64,000 bases of DNA from Lingula anatina (lineage: Eukaryota > Brachiopoda > Lingulata > Lingulida > Lingulidae), in NCBI RefSeq assembly GCF_001039355.2, contig NW_019775901.1:1-64000 (forward strand), read 5' to 3'. How positions within the stretch are numbered: the stretch's first letter is position 1; every line of letters begins with the position of its first letter. A model generated the notes under the pieces. The model saw only the letters and a program-made list of their open reading frames with translations, was not told the origin of the DNA and ran no database searches. Below, piece by piece: positions 38,801-51,087 of this stretch. The position numbers and the translations under genes are program-made.

Positions 38801-39158
38801 ACTGAAAGGTAGATTTATTTGAGTGGCTTTATCATGGGATTTCCANTTTTTCAATTTCATGCTTGTCAGCATGGCCATGCATGAAATGGGATGAGAAGTA
38901 AAGAGAACCCAGTACAAGTTGAAAATCACCTGATTGCTATACTTGAAATTTCAAAGTCTTGAGTCCATTTGGAAATGAATGGAATCTTGGCAACTGCCTA
39001 GCAATAAACACACAGATAAAAGGATTCTGTCTAAAGTTCCAAACCCAGACACAGACTTAAATACAATTTTCACCAATGTTTTCCAGCAATTGTGCTCCTC
39101 TGTAGGAGTGGCTAAGAATTAAGGCTGCCCAATAGGGAAAATATCACAAATATCCCAC
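35873..39158. other. Non-coding stretch between two truncated convergent genes
   Basis: AT-rich, with no exon recognised on either strand. The missing 3' halves of SHCBP1 (plus) and RPUSD2 (minus) would be expected here but I cannot find them: no beta-helix repeats and no RluA TGRTHQIR-type motif. Features seen are a GA-rich run near 36060-36086, several AATAAA words near 38380-38392 and one undetermined base at 38846. Confidence 0.6.
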
Positions 39159-42100
39159 CTAGGAAATTCTCCGTCCACTCTACACACGTATTCCTTCTCT
39201 ACTTCTCTGTTGGCCACCAGCTGGGACACTGTGTTGGTCATTGTGTGATTCTTGGCAAAGATGACCAGTCCAGAGGTGAGCCGATCTAACCGATATGTTG
39301 CTGAAATGATAAAATAAATAATGATCACCAGAATACATGTGTGTAGAATAGTGACTTCTGGTGGCTGTTCAAAAAGTTCAAAGCCTCGCCCATAAAGGAG
39401 GGATACAGCTAAACATGTCTGGAGCAGTAATAAACACACTACACACTACAATTTCCTACAAAACACACATCACTAATGTAGATTTCTGTCTTAATTTCCA
39501 CAATAAAATGACAAATAGATATATGATATCAAAATTGTGGGTTTTTCCCATACTTATAAACCTTGCTTAATCCTAAGTTCACATAAAAGGATTCAATAAT
39601 ACTAGACTAAGTCTTATGAAGTGATACAACAACAGTTTGACATTGGAGCAAATATCACTGCTATTCAACAGAAAAATGATGATTGCCCCACAGGGCTGGT
39701 CACTTAACAATAGATATCTGGCTGCCAGACCTGTTGAAGATTGGTGGTGTCAATCCCAACCTCTGCTTGTTGCTTTTAACTTTATTTATTACTTCTCAAG
39801 TCCAGTATTAGATTTACTTCTCCCTCATGAGTTATGTGACATCACACTTCTGGATCAATCAGAACATTTGCTCTTACTCCGGAGTTGTGTGTATCCATAT
39901 TCCTTTCCCAGAATGTAGAACAAAGAGTTGTGTCTGTACTGGCCACAGGGATGGATGGGGATGGAACTGGGTTTATTGACAGCCACAAAGTCCCCCGTCT
40001 CAGCCACAATCTGAATGGGGTCTGCGCATACTGGTTTCTCATGCCTAAATAAAAATTTATTCTAGGCTAGCCACAATTAAATGACATTTAAACATGTGCA
40101 TTTACTGTATTGTCTTATGCTATTTATTCAGGGTTGTCAACATTACATTACTTGAAATAAATAGATTTTGTTATCAACAAACATGTTCTCAACAATAGGT
40201 AGTCTAAGCTACCATGACCATAATTTAATTTCATTTTAAATTAAACATATTTTTATGTATTTATTTATTACACTTTTCACTGTTATAATATACCATTACA
40301 AACTGCAGTCTTATACTTAAAACAGTGCATGGTTTTAGAACAAAGTCAGTGTGCAGCAGTGTCTGTGCATGATGAGAAGTTCAGAAGTATTACTTTTTGT
40401 AAACAGAGATAGAAACTCTGCACACTGATTGAAAGAAAATAGTCCACAGTTCAAATGTGGAAATCAACGGTGAGTGTAAGTCTTGAGCACAGTCAGCACA
40501 AAGTAGTAAATTATACTGATGTGCCCTTTATTTGACTTTCCTTCCCAGGTTTCAAGCCATTGTTTCTTTAAGGGAGCTGAAACAGTTACTTACCTGTGCA
40601 AGGTGTGATTAAGTCTGTCATTTGGTTTGAATACATAGTCCACACTGGCTGGTTTGTCATTGACACACAACTTGCCACTCTCAATTGCCTTCAACTAAAA
40701 ATAATTAAATAAATGAATAAATAAAGTTTTCATTTATAAACTTCTTCAAACAAACCACCTTTCCAACATCCATGCCAGAGTATTTGTTTTAGCTTAGAAG
40801 TAAGTAGAAACTTTGATCAAATCAACAAACAAGGTGACAATCAATAAAACTGACTTTCTTAAGCCATGTTTAATCACATCAGGTCATGAGCAAAAAGCAT
40901 TAAATGCCACCCAATAACTTATTTTTCACCTTTTTTAAAGACAGTGAAACTGTAAGTTGTACAAATACCTGACATTAGCCTATCATCAATATCGCAAACT
41001 AAAGTTAAGGTTACTTATGACAATTCATGTAAACTGACCACATCATCATTACTATAGTGGTTGAATTCTTCAGCGAATACATCCACAAGTCTTCTTCCAT
41101 ACCATCTCTCTTTGCTCCAGGTGTTAAAGGTGTAGTAGTATGGATACAACTTACGTAAGCCTATACAAAATAAAGTATTGCAATAATACTAATACTAATA
41201 AGTGCTATACAATAATACTAATAATGCCTATTAACTTCAAGCACAACACTGAAACTAAGATTTTTTACATTCAGCATTTAAGTTACTGACCAAAACTATT
41301 TTCTGTATCCAATAAAGTTTTCAAAATTTTTGGAAGCAATTTTTTAGGGGTTACTATCAAAATATTTACAGTATATGGGAAGCACATTAAATAGGTTTTG
41401 TGGCTTCGATTCAATGTGCATTTAAAATGTTATAAAATATACAAGAAAATCATTAGATCATGACCTTTTTTACAGGACTGCTAGCCCAGGTTCCTCAACT
41501 TAAAAAACCTAAATCTAAATCTAAAAATCTTAAATGCTGTCTTGATATCCATAGACATGTACAAGTAATATTACCAGTTCCTTATCAATCATTGTACCAT
41601 ATTGCATTACAAAAACAACACTGCTGCATCATTAAAATTTTATTCTCATCTTTACCATTCTCAAAATAATATTCAGTTTCAGCCAGAGTAGTGTCCGTAA
41701 AGCAAGTTTGTTCTTTGGGTGGTTTATTTTTCTTCTTCTCTCTCTCTTTCTCCTTATATTTTTCTCGTCTTAATTTCTGAAATAACAAATTATATTACAA
41801 CCTTATTACTGATAAAATCAGAAAGTAAATGGACATATCATGAATGAACAAAATCCTTTCAAATGATCAGTGTTTAAAATTGGTACTACCTCCTTCTTTA
41901 TCAAAATGTTACTATTAGTGATTTATTTTAACTATAAAGACATTTTGTAGGTATATCACAATCCGCTAGGGGCACTTCAGTAGTAACTATCCAGGGTCAG
42001 TGAAGAGCAAAACCGAGACCGACCTGCTAACAGCTCACCTATGACATCCCTTTTTTTTAAATATCTCTTTTAGCTCCATGTAAATAAACTAATACAAGCC

Positions 42101-43053
42101 ATTTACTAAATAAGCTATAAATCAAAGAGTAAATTCCAGTCATGTGATTTTCCCATGTTGAAGTCTTAGAGAAATTTGATTTGAGGACGTTTTAAAGTTT
42201 TGCCTCAACAAAATGTTTAAAATTTCAGATAAGTACTGCATGGAAGTTTTTGTAATTCATGCCATGTAAATTTAATGATACTTGCAATATTATGTCGAAA
42301 AATCATGAAAATTTAACCATGCGAAGTATAGTTTATTTGATGCGCAATATTTATAGTACATGATCTGCACGGAAGCCATCCCAGCCATGTGCTTGTGCGG
42401 TCGCCAATTTGGGTTTGTTTCCTGGTCATTAGATTAACATACAGCCCTAATTGCCCTAATTGGTCACAAACAATTTGAGCTGCAGCTACAGCTGAGTGAT
42501 CACTGGTCAGTAGTCACAGGTTTTTAGCTGAAGAGTGTGGACACTTTTGGTAAATTTTTGCAGTTAAAAAACTTCAATATCTTTGTTGCTTGTAGTAATG
42601 TTTTAAAATTTCCAAAAGAATTCATCTGTTTTTTGTATTACCTTTCAGAAGATATAGGTATAATAATTTTCTGATCAGTTTGAAAAATTTTCTGATATAT
42701 ACCTACATTTTGTATGGAGATTGGAGAGATATTAAGATGTCAAAATATTATAAAATGTACAAACCAAAGTTAAAACTTACAACTGTAGTTTGTAAGCTTG
42801 ATTTCTTCCTAACAATATTTTTTTACCTTACCTTTTTCATGGCTTTTTTGGACAGGGGTTTTGCATCTGTTACAGGAGGCATTTCACCGGGCGACTCACG
42901 TGGAGCCGAGGTTGTTGACTGCATCTTGTCTTCGGGAGAATCGACTAGACTTGCTGCAATTTTTCTGGCTTCTTCCATACCCTTGCGATTAATTTCTGGT
43001 AAGAAAGATCGTGAAAAGCTGATTAATTTTTTAATAAATCGTGAGCCAAACAT
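39159..43053 (-). CDS. RPUSD2: RNA pseudouridine synthase RPUSD2 (RluA family), N-terminal half
   Basis: Six exons: 43053-42832, 41776-41656, 41160-41039, 40694-40594, 40044-39878, 39300-39159, all phases joining, about 291 residues from the ATG at 43053. RluA-family enzymes convert uridine to pseudouridine in RNA. The N-terminus is basic (KKLISFSRSFLPEINRKG), possibly for targeting, followed by a Lys/Glu-rich linker. Family landmarks: TEYYFENGLRKLYPYYYTFNTW, an S4-like part (LKAIESGKLCVNDKPASVDY), VAVNKPSSIPIHPCGQYRHN, then YRLDRLTSGLVIFAK with the catalytic Asp of the RLD motif (most members have HRLD, here YRLD) and VEKEYVCRVDGEFPR. These align in order with human RPUSD2. The exon ends at FPR with a GTGGGA donor; the remaining third of the catalytic domain and the C-terminus were not found downstream. 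Divergent from UTP4. Confidence 0.92.
41948..42705. mobile_element. 758-bp TIR element with 7-bp TSD (family C, copy 1)
   Basis: Begins taggtatatcacaatccgct and ends tctgatatataccta; the ends are inverted (TAGGTATATCA). The flanks are perfect 7-bp duplications CATTTTG at 41941-41947 and 42706-42712. The whole body, including tgctaacagctcacctatga and agccatgtgcttgtgcggtc, is repeated at 51861-52620. There is no coding capacity. It lies in RPUSD2 intron 1, close to exon 1. Confidence 0.88.
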
Positions 43054-43368
43054 TTAAACACTTGCATTCGATATAATAAAATTCCGTTTCCAAAATGCGA
43101 GCCCAGCTAGGTTCCAGCTTGTATTGCATGCGGATCCTAATTTCTATTCTTCTTTTACTAAAGAGCTCCAGTTCACGACATAAAGTACCTATTGACGGTC
43201 AAACATGTGGAGGTTGTAAAAAAAGCATGAACTGTTTGCAAATTGCCTCTTGAATTAACGCTGTTGTATACATATTGACAATGTTTTGTCCCGAGGTACC
43301 TCAAATCGGTTTGGATATGACTTGTTGAATATTTTGGTAGCCTATTAACACCTACGAGTTGTCAAAAG
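43054..43368. promoter_or_regulatory. Head-to-head promoter interval of RPUSD2 and UTP4
   Basis: Only 315 bp separate the two divergent start codons (RPUSD2 ATG at 43053 on minus, UTP4 ATG at 43369 on plus), so both promoters and 5' UTRs must share this interval. No clear TATA box was seen. Both genes act in RNA modification or ribosome biogenesis, so co-expression is plausible. The bidirectional promoter is inferred from the spacing. Confidence 0.65.
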
Positions 43369-46300
43369 ATGGGAGAATTTTTAGTTCACCATGTAAGATT
43401 GTTTGATTTTGTGCCAAAAGCCATTCACTGTTTGGCAAGTGACGAAGACACACAAAGACTAGCGTTGTCCAGGTAAGTCATTATGAGATTGAAGTCACCA
43501 AGACGAATTTTAAAAACAGCCTTAGATTCATTGGCAAAAAAACTGAAGTTTAACACTTCCTTCTATACATTCAATGTTTTGCAATACTATACAGTAGTAT
43601 TTGCATCTGTATATTGTAGCATCACTGTTAGGCTAAGTGCAAACTAAATCAAGTAAATGGTGTTCATAAGGCTGAAAAATATATATGCTCTGGATTGGGT
43701 GCTGATGTACACACATTTCCCCTTTCCTCACATCTCTACATGCAACAGCAGTATAAAAAATCTGCAAATTTTGTGCAAAAAAGAGCTGATGTTTTCAAAA
43801 AACAATTAATTTTTAATTTACTCTACAGAAAAAATGAAAATATTTTCACCATAAGAATGCTGTTTTATTTTTTCTCAAGCCCAACAGTTGTCATATAAAG
43901 CTTATTAACTTTTCTTGAGTACCAATAATCATTTGGACTGTAGGATTCCAATAGCATCATCAAATGTTCTCTTAAAGAATATACAAATTGAAATTCAACA
44001 TGAACCCTGAAATGTGTTCACTGTCTCATTCTTATATTCGTATTGGTATAGAAGTATAGAAATGAATAGAAGTTAAGATTTGTTAATCTGATTAAAAAAT
44101 TGATGTAATTTACAAAATTTAAATGATTTTTTCTCTCTTAGATCAGATGGTTCAGTAGAAATCTGGAGTGTCAAAGACAACTGGTTCCAGGAAAAGGTAT
44201 GTATTTCTCTCCTTATAAACATGGTTGACTTGCACTTGCCCACTGACACCCCCCCCACACACACACCTTAATAAAACAAAACCTTAACGAAACTCATTTT
44301 TTAAATTTTCTTATGCAGTATATTCTTGTCATTGTTACACATTGTCAAGTGTTATGTTAAGTGGTGCTTATGCATTTAATTGGTTGATACCAGTAATACT
44401 TGCCATACATCAAAATCTTATAATTGGGCAAAATCAAACAAAACCTGTAATTCCACTGTATTTAAAGGGATAATAACTCTTCGTTTTGGCCAAAAAATGA
44501 ATTTTCCTGGAGTAAACAACAATTTTCCCATACTTACCAATGGTTAATGAATCCATTTTTACATTCAAAGTTAGTCCCTGGTTTTTTTTCTAAACAGTTT
44601 GGTTTTTTGTTAAAATTTCTTAAGAGATTATAATAGAGTTTAGCCATCAATGGAGGTCAATCAAGCTCAGATATCAGAATTATAGCTATAACTGCCTTTT
44701 TTGTGGTGAAACAGAATATATTTTATTTCTATGAGTTGTTCACAATGTTTTTATTGTGAAATATAGATCTCATACGAAGAGTTATTATCCCTTTAACATT
44801 TTTAACAAAGATGCTTGATAAAATGATGAACTTATAGGTACATGTTATATTGTTATTTCTCTGTTTCAATATATGTCTCATTGCCACAGATAATACCTGG
44901 TCAAGATGACCGGTCAGTGGAGGCCTTGGTGTGGTGTCAACAGAGGCTGTTCAGTGGTGGACTTCAGGGAGACATCACTGAGTATGACCTGATGCAGTTA
45001 TCTCACAAGGTAAAGCAGCCCTCAGACAGGGTAGATCTTATGAGGGTCGGTTTATGTCAATTTTGGCTTTGTACCCCATCATTAGTTTTATTATAAAGAT
45101 ATTAGGATATTTATATTTAGGCACTGAGATTATGAATTTCCTAACTATGTTTATTTGCACCTCACTGGTGTGTACATCAGACAATCTGACATGTTTGGAT
45201 GGGGACTTAAATAAATTGGCTGATTTGATATGGAAAGTGTTTATCTTTCTAAAGAGTAAATTTTGTAAAATATACTTATTTACTGTGAAATTGATCTTAT
45301 AAATATCTCTTTTTAAGAACTTTAACTAGGAAGAATTATTTTTAAGTAATTTTGTATTATGCTTCATATAGGTTATAAAGACAGTAAAACACTCAATAGC
45401 AAATATACAGAATGACATGAAAAAATAGATTCTAGTAAATAGAAGATTTAATGAATGTAGCAAAATAAAAAATGAACAACTCTTAAAACTTTTTGGATAC
45501 TTTGTACGTGAATGTTTTCCAAAAACCAAGACTGGGTGTAATTTTAATAATTAAAATACATGTGGAAATGCTTTACAAGAGGTACAGTTCTGTGTACATT
45601 TTTAAAAATCTTGTTTCAGGGTACACATCCATCTAATGCAGGGGCAGTGTGGTGCCTGGTTGCCAACAGTAAACAAACACATATAGCTGTGAGTAATGAA
45701 GAAATTATGGCATACAAATTCAGTTTGAATTGAAATTAAAAGAATGAGATATGGTAAACAGAGAAGACAGTCAGGAATGTTTCTTTTTTTTTTCATATCT
45801 CAGTTAGATCTTGATTGTCGTCAGTTATGCTTAAAATACTTTTTGACTTGTAATAATTGAATATTTTATGAGAAAAAATCAATTAAAAAAATCAGTGGCC
45901 CAAGCTGTCTGCCTCTATAAACTCAAAATGTAAGGCTCGTTCAGTTTCAAAAATTTCTTAGAATAACCCTAGAATTTATAACACAAATACTTTGTGAAAG
46001 GACAAGTAAGACGTTTGATTTTTAAAATCATTTTTCAGGCGGGGACAGAGGAGGGCTGTATAGTCATATTTGAACTCACAGAGGAGGGGCTGATATATGA
46101 TAAAGCATTAGACAGACAAGAAGGTAAAAACCTTTTGTACTCTTCCTTAAAGTTTATAAATTATTTGATTATGTTGAGGTTTGTGGTAAATATAGATCAG
46201 AATTTAAATACTTTATTGAATAAGTGCTTTGATGACACTAACATTATTCAGAATAGTTGTATAAATAAATTAAGGGGTGGTAATATAACCCTTTATTTAA

Positions 46301-47051
46301 CTTCACCCCCATAAACTAGTTACAATAAATTTCATATTCTATCAGGTCGTATCCTGTCCCTGGCGTGGCATGAGGGTGGGGAGATGATGGTCAGTGGTGG
46401 TATAGATAACATCAGGATATGGAGTGTCCAGTCTGGCCATGCTGTCCAGAGACTGACCCTTGGAAGACAGGACAGAAATAAAGACACCATTGTGTGGAGC
46501 ATTGCAGTGACACAGTACGTCATGTTAAGCTTCATAGTTTGATTCTGGCCATGAGCACACATTACAGTTTCGTTGGAGATGTAAAATATGTAAAATATTA
46601 TATGAAATATTGCTAATGGAGACAAAGAGTGTGTTTTTGTGCACATACATGGGTGTAACTGTGTCTGTGCCCCATGCTAAGAAAGTAAATCCTTACATGT
46701 AGATACAAAAAATATGAAATCAGTCTTTTGTTTGATGTACAGCTTAGCTTGCCATGCTGCCATCCATGTGAGCAGAACACCTATGTCTAATAGATAACAG
46801 ATAAACTTGAATAATTTCAAAAGTTTTTATGAGCTAGTTGTAAAAGCTCTCTGGCTTAATATTTGCTATCTGTTACTTCAGGGATTTTACCATCATAAGT
46901 GGAGATTCCAGAGGGAAGACCACATTCTGGAATGGCAAACAAGGCACTGCTTTGAAGAGTTACCAGAGTCATAAGGCTGATGTGCTCTCAGTCTGTGCTA
47001 GTCAGGTGTTGTCCTCACCCACAGATGCACATGCACACACAGACACACACA

Positions 47052-47094
<43 letters not shown>

Positions 47095-47375
47095 GAACAC
47101 ACATTTAATTAAATTAAATTTAATTCTCAAAACCCTAGTGTATCAAATTGCCAGTAGACTAAAAACTTTTTAGCACATACTGCAACCGTGCTATCTCTTC
47201 CAGGACGGTACGTCAGTGTTTGCCAGTGGGGTGGACCCTGCTCTCGCACAGTTTGAGTACACAGCTGCACAGGCCAATAGCGACTGGAAGATGTGGGTGA
47301 GGTCAAGCGTACGCAATCAGCACACACATGACGTGCGTGCAGTCACAATAGCTGGAGATAGTGTTATATCAGGAG
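43369..47375 (+). CDS. UTP4: UTP4/cirhin, WD40 U3 snoRNP protein, N-terminal half
   Basis: Eight exons: 43369-43472, 44142-44196, 44890-45009, 45620-45688, 46039-46123, 46346-46514, 46882-47005, 47204-47375, phases consistent, 299 codons from the ATG. UTP4 (cirhin) is a nucleolar t-UTP subunit of the small-subunit processome needed for pre-18S rRNA transcription and processing. It starts MGEFLVHHVRLFDFVPKAIH, aligning with human MGEFKVHRVRFFNYVPSGI. WD-repeat landmarks follow in order: RSDGSVEIWSVKDNWFQEK, WCQQRLFSGGLQGDITEYDL, EEGCIVIFELTEEGLIYDKA, DRQEGRILSLAWHEGG, IIWSGDS-like DFTIISGDSRGKTTFWNG, and QHTHDVRAVTIAGDSVISGG. The human protein is about 686 residues; no further UTP4 exons are found. 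The next coding exon downstream (47828) belongs to an RBR ligase copy and happens to be phase-compatible. Confidence 0.92.
47056..47090. repeat. (CA)n microsatellite
   Basis: A CA run in the UTP4 intron between exons 7 and 8; a related CACACA stretch begins near 47035. Confidence 0.92.
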
Positions 47376-47827
47376 GTTTGTGACAACGTGTGATTTCTGA
47401 TGTTTCATAATGGAGTCATGGAGGGAGGTTTATGTGTCCTATTTCTTTTCCTGTTTTGGTAGTTTAGAATGAGAGAATGTTTTGGTTTAAAAAACCTGTG
47501 ATTTTTAAATGTACACAATCAAATAATCTGAATGTCCAGTAGTCAAAAAGGCAGGTATCTGTCTCTTATTATTTTTATTTATTTATTAATTTATTAATTT
47601 ATTTATTTATTTTAAAAATTGAATTTGTAGCATGTTTTGAAAACCATGGTTTGGAAGTGATAGGGTTTATAGAGGGGAAATTATATCAATTTTTGCTCAA
47701 TGTCATTTAATATCAGCATTTAATATGCATATTTTTTTCTCTTTAGAGACTAAAGGAATTGAATATTGACTTGATTTTAAGTATCTTTAAATATACAGCA
47801 TTTTAACTAGATACACATCGTTTTCAG

Positions 47828-49644
47828 ATGATGATTCTGATTCTGGACCTAAAGATGTTGTGGTCTTTGTGAGACGTTGCCCTCACTGTCGACTTCCTAT
47901 GGAGAAGAACGGAGGATGTCCTCATATGATTTGTCGCTGTGGGAAAGACTTCTGCTGGCAATGTCTGGCCACAAAATGCATCTGTAATAAAGGCAATACC
48001 GCTGCCACAAAGGAAGTAAGTGAAAAAAAGATGAAAGTGGTCTTTTTCAGTGTTTGATGCCTTTTTGTAGCAAATGCATTCATGAAGTACATTTAAAGTG
48101 GTCGGGATAAGAACATATAAAATGGAGAGATAGAGAGAAAGAGATTGGTATAAATGCACAATAAAAATAAATAAATGAATGAACTGCTGCAACAAGTTCT
48201 GAAATGATGTTTATAATTTAATTTATTTACCCTTTAAAGGAAATTAATTAAAAACTTTAATTGCTTTTTTAGGCAATTATTCTGAGGTACATTGTGCCAC
48301 CCGTTCAGTTTGTCAACAACCTCAGCAAGGAAAGGCTATATAGGTCTTCAGTGGAACACAGGCGAGCAGCCCGGGAATATCATGGGTCAGGCATTGCTAA
48401 GAAAATCAAGACTATGCTGTACAGAAGAAAGGTAAGCTAATTTCAATCGAAAACAAAACTGCAACTGTTGAAAGGAAATTTTTAACTCGTCTGCCTTGTA
48501 AAAATGAACATTGAGTTTCTTTACTGAAAATCAGATATTACAAATATGAAAGTGCCAATTCTGTTGCTGATTTCATTTATTTATTTAATCATTCATTTTG
48601 TTTATTTATTTATTATACCATATTATATATTTTTTTTAATTTATTTTTTTGTGTTGCAGCTTGGGAAATTAGACTTTCCCGTAATTGCAGAGCAACTCCA
48701 GAAGCGTATGGAAAAACTTGAGCAGATGAAGAAATTTTTAGAGTCAGCAGCTGATTTCAATGCAGAGGTAAATACATTTCAAAAGAGGACTTTTTACCAT
48801 GAAACCTTAGTGAACCTAGATCAAATTTCGCTTAGAACATGACTTAGTAATTAAGCATTTTACCATCATAACATAGGAGGTAGCGAAAAAAATTATCCCT
48901 ATCGTATCATTTTGGTTGTCAATATAATTGCTGTATTTTATATTGCAGCTTCACCACTTGGCAGAGCACACTGCCCTCTATCTACAGGATGAACAAGTAG
49001 CGACAGCAGTTAAGCCGATCTTTAAGCGCATTGATTTCATCTCCTGGAGCATAAATGAGGTGAGTTGTTTTCACTCCTGTAGCCGAGTTCATGACTGAAT
49101 TAATTCACTTTGGTCAGATAAAGTCCTGATATGGTCATTAGATAACCACCTTGCTTGATTTTTTCATTGTCTGTTTGCAAAATGGATTATCTTGGGCAAT
49201 TGGGAAAAGTTTGTGAATGCGAATATGAATGAGGGCTTGCTGAATTTTATTTTATTTTTTGTTTGTTTTTTGTTAAGTAAGTGGTATTTTTAAAAGAATC
49301 ATACTTTGACCATAGTTCCTCTAAAAAAATCCAAAAATTAATATAACATACGTTCTTTTAATTCACATTCTTAAAAGATAAAGTGTTCATTTTCTTCCGA
49401 AAGACTGGATAAATAATCTTACTGTAAATTACTTACAGTTGCAAGCAGTTGCTTTCTCTGAGTGCCATCAAACATTTGCAAATGAAATCAATTTTGGTAT
49501 AATTTTCTCTTTTAGATTTTCAACGATGAAAGGTTCTCAAACATGGACATCATCATGACAAAACTGAGCAAGTTGATGGCCATTGGAAAGACCTGTGTAC
49601 AATCCTTGGCTTCTGTGCTAAGACAAAGTGGGAAACAGGTGTAA
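47828..49644 (+). pseudogene. Partial RBR E3 ligase copy (Rcat plus C-terminus), maybe fused to UTP4
   Basis: Five exons, 47828-48015, 48273-48431, 48660-48767, 48949-49059 and 49516-49644 (stop TAA at 49642), all open and in phase, about 231 codons. The first encodes a complete Rcat/RING2 domain: RRCPHC, then [14 protein letters not shown] with the presumed catalytic Cys in GGC, then DFCWQC. The rest is the helical C-terminal region ([29 protein letters not shown]). RING1 and IBR are absent, so it cannot be a complete RBR ligase. The first exon needs a phase-1 donor, which UTP4 exon 8 (ends 47375) supplies: the joined reading frame continues without a stop. It is therefore either a dead fragment or the 3' half of a chimeric UTP4-Rcat gene. 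No internal stops or frameshifts are seen. An AATAAA lies at 50163-50168. Confidence 0.85.
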
Positions 49645-51087
49645 AGTGTTGAAAGGAAAAGAGTTTTTCTGTGAAGATGGACAACTATTTTACTGTCTTC
49701 CATAATGATGGGTGTAGGTTATTGTGTAGCTTTTGACTATCATACAGACAATTCCAGACTGTATTATTTGGGGACAAAAATCAAGAGACCCCTTGAACCA
49801 TCAAGTGAAACCTTATCGTTCATATTTGTTTGACCAATTTCAAGTAGATCAATCATGTAAAGCGAAAATATTGTATCATGAAAACCCAATGTAATTGCAA
49901 TATATCACAGATACAAATGCAGCTTTTTGTTTGACAAAATGCAAAGGTGGTGAACTAAAACTAAAATTCAGGTTTACCTTTTATTGTTACTTGTATGTAT
50001 ATAATTGATTTTTAAGATCCCTTCTAATATTTTTGTGTATATAGAATTGAAATCAATATTTAATTAGATAATTAAAGAATGTGTGAACATGAAAACAAAA
50101 TAGTTGTTGTAATGTTTACAAAATTACTATCTTTGAATGTACTTATTTTACATTTTTGATGTAATAAATTTATTTACATGTACATATTGGAATCTGCATT
50201 TGCCATTTGAAGCGGAGTCCAAAGATCCCAGGTTTCATTCCAAGCCCGTTCGGGAAACCAACAATAAAATAACCTTCTGCAAAAACAAAGAAAATTATTT
50301 CATTTATTATGAAAGGATTTTTCAAACATCAAGAATGGAAGATTACTGAGTATAGCTCATTAAATAAGACTTCTAACTTGGACCTAAATAGGAAATTCTC
50401 TTATTATGTCCATGCTTCTAATGAACGGATTGTTGTCGAAATGCAAGAGACAGTTATTCTGGTTATTCAAGAAAACGTGCAGCTGGCATTAAATTTTCTC
50501 AATACGTGCGACCCCTTAAAAGAAATTTATTGTTGGCTCATTCTCCTTCCCCGATAAAGATGGGGAAAAAGACCAGATTGTGTGCACAAAGAGATTTTTT
50601 GTTTGTTTATTTGCTAATCGGGGTTTGATAAGTGGTGTTTTTCCATTATGCGAAAGAAAAAAACAGATGACTATATTATCTTGATTAGAGATAGATGGTC
50701 ACGTTTATTCAAGTTTGAGGTGGACCACTTTTAAATTGGTTCCAAAAGAATTCGATTGCAATCAACCCAATGTGTGCGCAGCTTGCCACCCAAACAATAA
50801 ACATACTGGGTTCTCTGAAATACATATGCTAAACTCAATTTGTAATAATGGGAATTGATTAGCAATCTCGGTTTTGCTACAGAATTTTCTTGAGTTTTTT
50901 TTTTTTTTTTGATCGGATGTTATCCAAATGAACGTTGTGTGACAACGCATAGGCCCATAAAATCATCTTGTGTCGATAGCTATGAAATTGCACTTCAAGT
51001 CTAATAATGAAAAAGTTTTTTAGATTCAGCCAGATAGCACTCGTTGACACGACAGTGTCTATATCGTAGAATGGTATCCCGTTTTTG
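49645..51087. other. 3' flank of the RBR copy, 5' flank of the broken peptide gene
   Basis: Non-coding and duplicated at 61300-62453. A poly(A) signal AATAAA lies at 50163-50168 (matching one at 61840-61845). The part 50697-50950 has no counterpart in copy 2. Confidence 0.6.
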
